NCBI RefSeq assembly: GCF_009295635.1
Contig: NZ_WHIW01000002.1
Location: forward strand, 186,001 to 250,000
Direction: 5' to 3'
DNA length: 64,000 nt
From: Alkalilimnicola sp. S0819
GTDB lineage: Bacteria; Pseudomonadota; Gammaproteobacteria; Nitrococcales; WHIW01
Position 1 is the stretch's first letter. The number at the start of each line of letters is the position of its first letter. Of this stretch, positions 53,358 through 64,000 are shown in pieces. The translations under genes and the position numbers were made by a program. The notes beneath the pieces were generated by a model. The model was not told the DNA's origin. It did no database searches and saw only the letters and a program-made list of their open reading frames with translations.

Positions 53358-53711
53358 TCAGCCCTGGTGGGTGTTGCCGGCGTCGGGGACGAGGTTGCCC
53401 TCGATGCGCCGCAGCTGGTCGCCCTGGAAGTGCAGGGTCAGCCGGCGGCGCACCGGGTCGCCCGCGTTGGGCTTGAGGGTGTAGACGTAATCCCAACGGT
53501 CAGGGTGGAACGCGCTCTGCAGCACCGGGCTGCCCAGCAGGAATTCCACCTGACGGCGGTTCATGCCCGGTTCCAGTTGGTCGACCATGTCCTGGGTGAG
53601 GATATTGCCCTGCTGGATGTCCATGTGATAGACGAGCGGCAGCCTGTCCATGGAACAGGCGCTCAGGAGCAGGGCGCTCAGGTATAATGTAGTGATTTTT
53701 CGCATCGGCAT
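53358..53711 (-). CDS. bamE: Outer-membrane assembly lipoprotein BamE
   Basis: Component of the BAM complex that inserts beta-barrel proteins. The 117-residue precursor has a lipobox (LLLSACS) after the signal sequence, then the BamE core QGNILTQDMVDQLEPGMNR, QVEFLLGSPVL and DRWDYVYTLKP. ATG 53711 or 53705 may be used. It is divergent from fur, with 55 bp between start codons. Confidence 0.95.
   Translation of the reverse strand: MPMRKITTLYLSALLLSACSMDRLPLVYHMDIQQGNILTQDMVDQLEPGMNRRQVEFLLGSPVLQSAFHPDRWDYVYTLKPNAGDPVRRRLTLHFQGDQLRRIEGNLVPDAGNTHQG
53683..53688 (+). promoter_or_regulatory. Possible -10 element for fur
   Basis: A perfect TATAAT on the plus strand inside the start of bamE, 79 bases ahead of the fur start codon. 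No convincing -35 sequence accompanies it. Confidence 0.35.
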
Positions 53712-53766
53712 TCGATCCTAAAGCGGGCCGATCATAAGGTAAAGCGGATTTTTCGGAGGGATACGA

Positions 53767-54177
53767 TTGGAATCCAGAGAACTGAAACAGGCGGGTCTCA
53801 AGGTTACCCTGCCGCGAATGAAGATCCTGGAGCTGTTGCGGCAGACCGAGAGCCGCCACCTGTCGGCGGAGGATGTCTACAAGGGGCTGCTGGAGGCGGG
53901 CGAGGATATTGGTCTGGCGACGGTTTATCGGGTATTGACACAGTTCGAGACGGCCGGTCTGGTGAGGCGCCACTATTTCGAGGGCAACCAGTCCATGTTC
54001 GAGCTCGACGAGGGCGACCACCACGACCATCTGGTCTGCGTGCAATGCGGCCGCATCGAGGAATTCTACGACGAGATGATCGAAAAGCGTCAGGAGGAAG
54101 CGGCGCGGCAGCGTGGTTTCGAGATCACCGACCACTCCCTGAATCTCTACGGCCGTTGCGCCGAGTGCCGAAAATAA
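53767..54177 (+). CDS. fur: Ferric uptake regulator Fur
   Basis: Iron-responsive repressor. A 136-residue protein with a winged-helix DNA-binding domain (LKVTLPRMKILELL, LATVYRVLTQFETAGLV), the metal-site His cluster DEGDHHDHLVCVQCG, and C-terminal CAEC. Start codon is TTG 53767, with GGAGGG seven bases upstream; no in-frame ATG is suitable. It faces recN across a palindromic repeat. Confidence 0.96.
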   Translation: MESRELKQAGLKVTLPRMKILELLRQTESRHLSAEDVYKGLLEAGEDIGLATVYRVLTQFETAGLVRRHYFEGNQSMFELDEGDHHDHLVCVQCGRIEEFYDEMIEKRQEEAARQRGFEITDHSLNLYGRCAECRK

Positions 54178-54188
54178 ACCTGCGAGAA

Positions 54189-54244
54189 ATCGCGGCCGCG
54201 AGCCGTTTCTACACGATTCTGTAGGAATGGCTCGCGGCCGCGAT
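54189..54244. repeat. Palindromic REP pair (BIME-like), copy 3
   Basis: Two perfect 16-bp arms, ATCGCGGCCGCGAGCC (54189-54204) and GGCTCGCGGCCGCGAT (54229-54244), with an inner CTACA/TGTAG. The right half, from CTGTAGGA, matches the repeats at 7868 and 3437. It lies between convergent fur and recN, where it can act as a terminator for both. Confidence 0.75.
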
Positions 54245-54257
54245 GGCGCTCAGATCC

Positions 54258-55925
54258 TCAGTTCGCCGCCTTTTGCAGCATTTCGCTGGCGTGGCTGAGG
54301 GTGTTCTCCGTGATTTCCACCCCGCCCAGCATTCGGGCGATTTCCTCCACCCGCTGTGCCTCATCCAGCACCTCCACCCGCGTACGGGTGCTGTCCTCGG
54401 TGCTGGATTTGCTCACCTTCAGTTGATGATGGGCCTGGCTGGCCACCTGGGGCAGGTGCGTCACGCAGAACACCTGGTGACGGCTACCCAGGGTGCGCAA
54501 CTGCCGGCCCACCACCTCGGCCACGGCGCCACCGATGCCGCTGTCGGCCTCGTCGAAGATCAGGGTGGGGATGCGGGTGGATTCGATGGTCGCCACCTCC
54601 AGCGCCAGGCCGATGCGTGACAGCTCGCCGCCCGAGGCCACCTTGCCGATGGGCTGGTAGGGCTGGCCGGGGTTGCTGCGCACCAGGAACTCCACCCGAT
54701 CCAGGCCGTGGGCCGTGGCCCTGGCCTCCGGGTCATGGCGCACGTCGATACGGAAGGCGCCGCCGGGCATGCCCAGTTCGTGGATGAACTCGGTGACCCG
54801 CCGGGAGAGCGCCTCGGCGGCCTCCGAGCGACGTGCGCTCAGCGCTTCGGCCAGCTCCCGGTAGCGCGCCTGTTCCCGGTGCTGCTCGTCGCGCAGTTCC
54901 AGCAGCCGGGTCTCGGCGTGGCTCAGCTCGTCGCGCTCCGCCTGCAGCGCCTCCAGCCGGCGGGGCAGTTCCTCGGGGCGCACCCGATGCTTGCGGGCCA
55001 GATCCTGCAAGGTGGCGATGCGCTCCTCCACCCAGTGGAGGCGCTCCGGGTCCAGTTCCAGGCGGTCCAGATATCGGCGCAGGCTGTCGGCGGCTTCCTC
55101 CACCTGGACCAGCGCGCCGTTGACCAGCTCATGGGGCTCGGCCAGGGCCGACTCCAGAGCGAGTTGCTCTTCCAGTCGGCGCCCGGCCAGCCCCAGCAGG
55201 TTCTGCACCGATTGCTCGTCCTCGTAGAGCATGGCCAGCAGGGCCTGGCTGCTCTCCAGCAGCTGCCCGGCGTTGGCCAGCCGGCGCTGTTCCTGGTCCA
55301 GCTCCAGGATGTCCTCGGCGCTCATCTGCAGCGCCTCCAGTTCCTGTATCTGGTAATTGAGCAGGTCCAGCCGCTCGTAGTAACCCTCCTGGCCGCCTTC
55401 GAGCTGGGCAATGCGCGCTTCCACGTCCCGCAGACGGGACTGGCCACGGGCCAGGTCCGCGAGCACTGGCGCATTGCCGGCGTAGCCGTCGAGGATCTCC
55501 CGCTGGGCGTCCCGGCGCAGCAGCGATTGATGGGCATGCTGGCCGTGGATGTCCACCAGCCGTTCACCCAGCTCCTTGAGCGATTGCAACGGTACCGGGC
55601 GGCCGTTGATGTAGGCCTTGGAGCGGCCATTGGCCTGGACTACCCGGCGCAGTATGCATTCCTCCTCACCCAGCTCCCGCTCCGCCAGCCACTGGCGCAC
55701 CGGTTCCAGCTCCTCGATCTCGAAGCTGGCACTGACTTCCGTGCGCTCGGCACCGGCGCGTATGGCGCCGCTTTCGGCGCGCTCGCCCAGGCACAGGCCC
55801 AGCGCGCCGAGCAGGATGGACTTGCCCGCCCCGGTCTCGCCGGTGAGCGCGACCATGCCCGGCTCCAGGTCCAGCTCCAGGCGCTCCACCAGGGCGAAAT
55901 CACGTATGTGCAAATGGCTCAGCAT
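54258..55925 (-). CDS. recN: DNA repair protein RecN
   Basis: SMC-like ATPase that supports double-strand-break repair. It starts HIRDFALVERLELDLEPG and has Walker A GETGAGKS at residues 29-36, long coiled coils in the middle, and the C-terminal ABC-signature and Walker B region SGGELSRIGLALEVA and TLIFDEADSGIGG. At 555 residues it is full-length. It lies 12 bp downstream of nadK on the same strand, a conserved pair. Confidence 0.96.
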   Translation of the reverse strand: MLSHLHIRDFALVERLELDLEPGMVALTGETGAGKSILLGALGLCLGERAESGAIRAGAERTEVSASFEIEELEPVRQWLAERELGEEECILRRVVQANGRSKAYINGRPVPLQSLKELGERLVDIHGQHAHQSLLRRDAQREILDGYAGNAPVLADLARGQSRLRDVEARIAQLEGGQEGYYERLDLLNYQIQELEALQMSAEDILELDQEQRRLANAGQLLESSQALLAMLYEDEQSVQNLLGLAGRRLEEQLALESALAEPHELVNGALVQVEEAADSLRRYLDRLELDPERLHWVEERIATLQDLARKHRVRPEELPRRLEALQAERDELSHAETRLLELRDEQHREQARYRELAEALSARRSEAAEALSRRVTEFIHELGMPGGAFRIDVRHDPEARATAHGLDRVEFLVRSNPGQPYQPIGKVASGGELSRIGLALEVATIESTRIPTLIFDEADSGIGGAVAEVVGRQLRTLGSRHQVFCVTHLPQVASQAHHQLKVSKSSTEDSTRTRVEVLDEAQRVEEIARMLGGVEITENTLSHASEMLQKAAN

Positions 55926-55937
55926 AGGGGCCGTGCC

Positions 55938-56816
55938 TTAGACAAGGTTGCTGTCGCCCCAGCGCAGCTTGGCGCGGAGGATCTCGAAATAGCGATAGCG
56001 CGGCGGATGCAGGATACGCACCCGTTTCGGATGCCGACGGATGACGATACGCCCGCCACTGACCATGCCCAGATCGGACTGGCTGTCGCAGCTCACCCGC
56101 ACATGATTATGGGCCTCGGCGTTGATCAGGATCTCTACCGTGGCGGCGGCGTTGATCACCAGCGGGCGGTTGCTCAGGGTATGCGGCGAAATCGCCACCA
56201 GGCCGATGGCATCCACATCCGGATGAATGATGGGGCCGCCGCTGGCCATGGCATAGGCGGTGGAGCCGGTGGGGGTTGAAACGATCAGCCCGTCGGAGCG
56301 ATGCCGGTGCAGTAGCTCGCCCTCCACCCGGGTCTCGAATTCGATCATTCGGGCGCTGTTCCAGCGGTGCAGCACCACGTCATTGAGCGCGATGCCGCGG
56401 CTCAGCACCTGCCCTTCGTGCTCGATGAAGGCCTCCAGCAGCATGCGGGAGTCCTCGGTGTACTCGCCGGCCAGTATTCGGTCCAGCTCGCTCAAGTCCC
56501 CCGGTGCCACGTCCACCAGAAAGCCCAGGCGGCCGCGGTTCACGCCGACGATGGGCGCATCCCGATCCACCAGCGCCCGGGCGGCGTTGAGCAGGGTGCC
56601 GTCGCCACCCACGGCGATCACCAGATCGCTGTCCTGCATCACCGTGGCATGGCTGGCGACCGTGAGGCTGCTTCGGCGTCGGCCCCAGGTGTCCGCATCC
56701 AGCAAGATGGTGTAGCTCTGGCCGGCCAGGTGCTCGGCGATGCGCGCCATGGTGTCCACCACCGCGCGGTCCCGCGGCTTGCCAGTGATACCGATGGTCT
56801 TGAATTGTTGCTGCAT
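55938..56816 (-). CDS. nadK: NAD+ kinase
   Basis: Phosphorylates NAD to NADP. The signature GGDGTLLNAARAL, VNRGRLGFLVD, the IVSTPTGSTAYAMASGGPI block and the usual C-terminus are present. Start ATG 56816 (MQQQFKTIGITGKP) gives 292 residues; the longer frame adds unrelated residues. Divergent from hrcA. Confidence 0.95.
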   Translation of the reverse strand: MQQQFKTIGITGKPRDRAVVDTMARIAEHLAGQSYTILLDADTWGRRRSSLTVASHATVMQDSDLVIAVGGDGTLLNAARALVDRDAPIVGVNRGRLGFLVDVAPGDLSELDRILAGEYTEDSRMLLEAFIEHEGQVLSRGIALNDVVLHRWNSARMIEFETRVEGELLHRHRSDGLIVSTPTGSTAYAMASGGPIIHPDVDAIGLVAISPHTLSNRPLVINAAATVEILINAEAHNHVRVSCDSQSDLGMVSGGRIVIRRHPKRVRILHPPRYRYFEILRAKLRWGDSNLV

Positions 56817-56896
56817 GGGCTGGCTGTTTGCTCGTGGTGGCGCCAAGTTAGCATAGCCCCCCGGGTGCGCCAACGGCGCCGCGGGCCGCCAACATC

Positions 56897-56925
56897 TTGA
56901 CAGTGCGGGGGCGGCTCGCTATGTT
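56897..56925 (+). promoter_or_regulatory. Sigma-70 promoter of hrcA operon
   Basis: TTGACA (56897-56902) and TATGTT (56920-56925) are spaced by 17 bases. The CIRCE operator begins four bases after the -10, so bound HrcA would cover the transcription start. Confidence 0.85.
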
Positions 56926-56929
56926 TCGC

Positions 56930-56956
56930 TTAGCACTCCAACGCAGAGAGTGCTAA
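56930..56956 (+). promoter_or_regulatory. CIRCE operator
   Basis: TTAGCACTC-N9-GAGTGCTAA, a perfect match to the HrcA-binding inverted repeat, 33 bases upstream of the hrcA ATG. It implies autorepression of hrcA and the downstream chaperone genes, released on heat shock. Confidence 0.97.
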
Positions 56957-56988
56957 GGTGTTCAGCCAAGGCGGATGTTGGATACGGC

Positions 56989-58041
56989 ATGGCACGCAAA
57001 GGCGGCGAATATGGGCTCTCGGAGCGCGCCCAGCACCTGCTGAAGGTACTGGTGCAGCGCCATATACGCGATGGGCAGCCGGTGGGCTCCCGAACGCTGA
57101 CCCGTGAGTCGGGGCTGTCGGTGAGCGCGGCGACGATCCGCAACGTGATGTCGGATCTGGATGAGCTCGGCTATGTGGTCTCGCCCCATACCTCGGCGGG
57201 GCGCATCCCCACGGAGAAGGGTTACCGCTTCTTCGTGGACAGCCTGCTCACGGTCAACCCGCTGCAGCCCCAGGACGTGGAGCGGCTGAAGATCCAGCTG
57301 GATGCCGAAGCCGGTACCGACGCGCTGGTGGACTCGGCTTCCAACCTGCTCTCCAGTCTGACCCATTACGCCGGGCTGGTGACCTTGCCGCGCCGCGACC
57401 ACGCCGCGCTGCGTCAGGTGGAGTTCCTGCCCCTGTCGGAGAATCGGCTTCTCGCGATCCTGGTAGTGAACGAGCAGGAAGTGCAGAACCGGATTCTGGA
57501 GACCGAGCGCCCCTACTCCGAGAGCGAGCTGCGGCAGATCTCCAACTTTCTCAATGCCCAGTTCGCCGGCAAGGATGTGTTGGATGTGCGCCGCCAGCTG
57601 CTGGCGGACATGAAGCACCACCAGGCCCATCTCAATGAACTGATGGGTTCGGTGATCTCGGTGGGCGAGAAGCTTTTCACCGACACGCCGCGGGAAGAGG
57701 ACTACGTGGTGGCCGGGCAGACGAACCTGATGGAATTCGCCGAGCTGTCCAACGTGGAGAAGCTGCGCGGCTTGTTCGATGCCTTCGCCCGCAAGCGCGA
57801 CATTTTGAATGTGCTGGACCGCTGCCTGGTGGCGGACGGCGTACAGATATACATCGGCCAGGAATCGGGCGTGCAGATCTTCGACGGCTGCAGCCTGGTT
57901 ACCTCCACCTATGCGGTGGAAGGCGAGGCGGTGGGTGTGCTGGGGGTCATTGGGCCCACCCGCATGGCCTACGACCGGGTGATACCCATCGTCGATATGA
58001 CGGCGCGATTGCTGGGTACCGCCTTGAATAGATCCCGCTGA
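56989..58041 (+). CDS. hrcA: Heat-inducible transcription repressor HrcA
   Basis: A 350-residue repressor of the dnaK/groE chaperone genes. The winged-helix N-terminus (GLSERAQHLLKVLVQRHI, VGSRTLTRESGLSVSAATIR) and VSPHTSAGRIPTEKGYRFFVD are characteristic, followed by the GAF-like dimerisation domain ending TARLLGTALNRSR. ATG 56989 (MARKGG) is chosen because upstream codons overlap the CIRCE element. It heads the operon with grpE, dnaK and dnaJ. Confidence 0.96.
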   Translation: MARKGGEYGLSERAQHLLKVLVQRHIRDGQPVGSRTLTRESGLSVSAATIRNVMSDLDELGYVVSPHTSAGRIPTEKGYRFFVDSLLTVNPLQPQDVERLKIQLDAEAGTDALVDSASNLLSSLTHYAGLVTLPRRDHAALRQVEFLPLSENRLLAILVVNEQEVQNRILETERPYSESELRQISNFLNAQFAGKDVLDVRRQLLADMKHHQAHLNELMGSVISVGEKLFTDTPREEDYVVAGQTNLMEFAELSNVEKLRGLFDAFARKRDILNVLDRCLVADGVQIYIGQESGVQIFDGCSLVTSTYAVEGEAVGVLGVIGPTRMAYDRVIPIVDMTARLLGTALNRSR

Positions 58042-58103
58042 ACCCAAGGTAGGCCAAATGGCCTCGGGGGCGGCAATTTTCAACAGGAGCAACGGAGTAC
58101 TGC

Positions 58104-58709
58104 ATGGCTGAGGAGAAACGACCGGAAGCCGAGCCCGTCCCCGAGACGGCCGCGGAGGAGCCCTCGGCGTCCCCGCAGGACGCCCCGGGCGGCGCGGAGG
58201 ACCGTGTCGCGCAGCTGGAGTCGGAGCTGGAGCAACTGCGCCGCAAGGCCGACGAGAACTGGGAGAAGTTCGTGCGCGCCAGCGCCGAGGCGGACAATAT
58301 CCGCCGCCGCGCCGAGCGTGACCTGCAGCAGGCACACAAGTTCGGGCTGGAGAAGTTCGCCGCCGACCTGCTGGCGGTCAAGGACAGCCTGGAAATGGGC
58401 CTGAAGGCCGCCGAAGGCAGCACCGACGTGGCGCGCTTGCGCGAAGGCAGCGAGCTCACCTTGAAGATGCTCGGCCAGGCCTTCGATCGCCACGGGATCG
58501 CCGAGGTGAACCCGCTGGGCGAAAAATTCGATCCCGAGCGGCACGAGGCGATGGCGATGCAGCCCAGCGCCGAGCAGCCGCCCAACACCGTGCTGGAAGT
58601 CATCCAGAAGGGTTATCTGCTCAAGGAACGTCTGCTGCGCCCGGCCATGGTGCTGGTGGCGAAGGCCCCCGAGGAGGGGCCGAGCACGCGGATCGACGAA
58701 CAAGCATAG
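58104..58709 (+). CDS. grpE: Nucleotide exchange factor GrpE
   Basis: Stimulates ADP release from DnaK. 201 residues: acidic N-terminal tail, long dimerising coiled coil ([20 protein letters not shown]) and the beta-domain with [20 protein letters not shown] 58104 follows CGGAG. It lies 62 bp after hrcA and 23 bp before dnaK. Confidence 0.96.
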   Translation: MAEEKRPEAEPVPETAAEEPSASPQDAPGGAEDRVAQLESELEQLRRKADENWEKFVRASAEADNIRRRAERDLQQAHKFGLEKFAADLLAVKDSLEMGLKAAEGSTDVARLREGSELTLKMLGQAFDRHGIAEVNPLGEKFDPERHEAMAMQPSAEQPPNTVLEVIQKGYLLKERLLRPAMVLVAKAPEEGPSTRIDEQA

Positions 58710-58732
58710 ATTCAGTTCAAGGAGTACACATT

Positions 58733-60655
<1,923 letters not shown>

Positions 60656-60697
60656 GGGCACCCGCCCCTGGCGCGCCGTCGCGGCGGCGCGCATATG

Positions 60698-60761
60698 GCG
60701 ACAAGGCGTGGGGGCGAGCCCTCGCGCCTTTGTCGTTTGTCGACAGGCGGATCTGTATACT
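60698..60761 (+). promoter_or_regulatory. Hairpin and possible internal promoter between dnaK and dnaJ
   Basis: CGACAAGGCG and CGCCTTTGTCG (ending at 60735) can pair with one bulged T, a possible dnaK terminator or processing stem. A -10-like TATACT follows at 60756-60761 without a convincing -35 box. dnaJ starts 66 bases later, so it may have some independent expression. Confidence 0.35.
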
Positions 60762-60827
60762 GCGCGCTTCTCGCGTGGCACGGCAGGCCCGCAAGGTACA
60801 CGAGCCCACAGCAGGCTGTAAGCGAAC

Positions 60828-62922
<2,095 letters not shown>

Positions 62923-62928
62923 GCCCGG

Positions 62929-62949
62929 GGCGGGATCCTCGATCCCGCC
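62929..62949. terminator. Hairpin between convergent dapB and dapE
   Basis: GGCGGGAT and ATCCCGCC enclose CCTCG right after the dapB stop. No T-run, but the position between convergent genes supports a terminator role. Confidence 0.45.
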
Positions 62950-62981
62950 TTCGGCTGCATCACCCCCACGGCGGGGGCGAC

Positions 62982-64000
62982 TCAGGCGAAGAGGCGCTTC
63001 AACACCCCTTCATACATGGCCGAGAGCTGGTCCAGCTCCTCGGCGCCCACATTCTCGTTTACCGCGTGGATGCTCGCATTGGTGGGCCCCAGTTCCACCA
63101 CCTGCGCGCCGGTGGGCGCCACGAAGCGCCCGTCCGAAGTGCCCCCGGTGGTGAGCAGCCGCGGCGGCTCGCCCCGCACCTCGGCCACCGCGGCGTACAC
63201 CGCCTCCACCAGTGGGCCGGTTTCGGTGAGAAAGGGGCGGGCGGAGACCTGCCAGTCCACCCGATAATCCAGCGCGTGGCGCTTGAATACCTCTTCCACC
63301 CGGGCCATCAGCTGCTCGGCGGTGGTTTCGGTGGAGTAACGCCAGTTCAGCAGGGCTTCCAGCTCGCCGGGAATGACGTTGGTCGCACCGGTGCCGGCGT
63401 GGATGTTGGATACCTGAAAACTGGTGGCGGGGAAGAATTCGTTGCCCTGGTCCCACTCGGTGGCGGCAAGCTCCGCCAGGGCCGGGGCCAGGGCGTGCAC
63501 CGGGTTCAGCGCCAGATGGGGGTAGGCCACGTGGCCCTGCTTGCCCAGCACGGTCAGCCGGGCGTTGAGTGAGCCGCGGCGGCCGTTCTTGACCACATCG
63601 CCGCACTGCTCGGTGCTGGAGGGCTCGCCCACCAGGCACATATCGATGTGTTCGCCACGGGCGGTGAGTGTTTCCACCACCTTCACGGTGCCGTCCACCG
63701 CCGGGCCTTCCTCGTCGCTGGTCATCAAAAAGCCGATGGCGCCGCGATGTTGCGGGTGCTCGGCGATGAAGCGCTCCAGCGCGGTGACGAAGGCGGCGAC
63801 ACTGCCCTTCATGTCGGCGCTTCCCCGGCCGTAGAGACGGCCGTCGCGGAGGGCCGGCTCGAAGGGCGGGCTGTCCCATTGCGATGCGGGGCCGGTGGGC
63901 ACCACATCGGTGTGGCCCAGAAAACACAACAGCGGGCCGTCCTGGCCGCGCCGGGCCCAGAGATTGTCCACCTCGCCAAAGCGCAGGTGTTCGCAGCGAA
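62982..64000 (-). CDS. dapE: Succinyl-diaminopimelate desuccinylase, N-terminus outside window
   Basis: Zinc peptidase-like enzyme hydrolysing N-succinyl-diaminopimelate. The frame continues past base 64000, so roughly 35-45 N-terminal residues are missing. Visible are [11 protein letters not shown] (metal His/Asp), [14 protein letters not shown], the catalytic Glu in TSDEEGPA, and the C-terminal GGTSDGRF and [12 protein letters not shown] segments. GTG 63971 would be an internal codon, not the true start. Confidence 0.95.
   Translation of the reverse strand, partial: RCEHLRFGEVDNLWARRGQDGPLLCFLGHTDVVPTGPASQWDSPPFEPALRDGRLYGRGSADMKGSVAAFVTALERFIAEHPQHRGAIGFLMTSDEEGPAVDGTVKVVETLTARGEHIDMCLVGEPSSTEQCGDVVKNGRRGSLNARLTVLGKQGHVAYPHLALNPVHALAPALAELAATEWDQGNEFFPATSFQVSNIHAGTGATNVIPGELEALLNWRYSTETTAEQLMARVEEVFKRHALDYRVDWQVSARPFLTETGPLVEAVYAAVAEVRGEPPRLLTTGGTSDGRFVAPTGAQVVELGPTNASIHAVNENVGAEELDQLSAMYEGVLKRLFA

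Overview
The window is GC-rich, densely coded chromosomal DNA from a gammaproteobacterium. The evidence is the gene order fimV-truA-trpF-trpB-trpA-accD-folC-dedD-cvpA-purF, the blocks ratA-rnfH/bamE/fur/recN/nadK and hrcA-grpE-dnaK-dnaJ-dapB, and a tmRNA tag reading ANDENYALAA. Frequent GTG/TTG starts, 1-17 bp gene overlaps and a copper nitrite reductase suit a purple-sulfur-bacterium-like lineage such as Ectothiorhodospiraceae or a relative, but the genus is an inference. No transposase, integrase, phage gene, CRISPR array, tRNA or rRNA was seen.

Layout. 1-12.85 kb is conserved housekeeping: the FimV C-terminus, TruA, tryptophan and fatty-acid synthesis, folate, CvpA-PurF, then a SugE/Gdx guanidinium exporter behind a clear guanidine-II (mini-ykkC) riboswitch. 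12.9-16.9 kb is a denitrification island: a three-domain NirK with an extra N-terminal cupredoxin, two FNR/DNR-type promoters at ideal class II geometry, and between them a candidate anaerobically induced small RNA, followed by a Ca2+/Na+ antiporter homologue and an unknown membrane protein.

17.1-50.0 kb is a large exopolysaccharide locus of the Wzx/Wzy type. It makes uronic-acid precursors (ManC/AlgA plus AlgD-type GDP-mannose dehydrogenase; UDP-glucose dehydrogenase). It encodes a Wzz-like co-polymerase, a BY-kinase-like ATPase, a ligase/polymerase, a flippase, four GT4 glycosyltransferases, an outer-membrane export protein, a beta-barrel and a WecA-like initiating transferase. It also carries a decoration module that is translationally coupled in part (PrpF-family isomerase, ATP-grasp ligase, sulfotransferase, CelD-type GNAT, NodB-type deacetylase), a second GNAT, a methyltransferase and a carbamoyltransferase. 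A secreted PL1 lyase and a secreted protein with three tandem carbohydrate-binding-like repeats probably act on the product. This suggests a sulfated, carbamoylated, N-modified polyuronate.

50.1-64 kb returns to housekeeping: tmRNA and SmpB, an NSS transporter, RatA-RnfH, BamE, Fur, RecN, NadK, the HrcA regulon with a perfect CIRCE operator, DapB and the 5'-truncated DapE. A REP-like short repeat occurs three times, once apparently inside folC.
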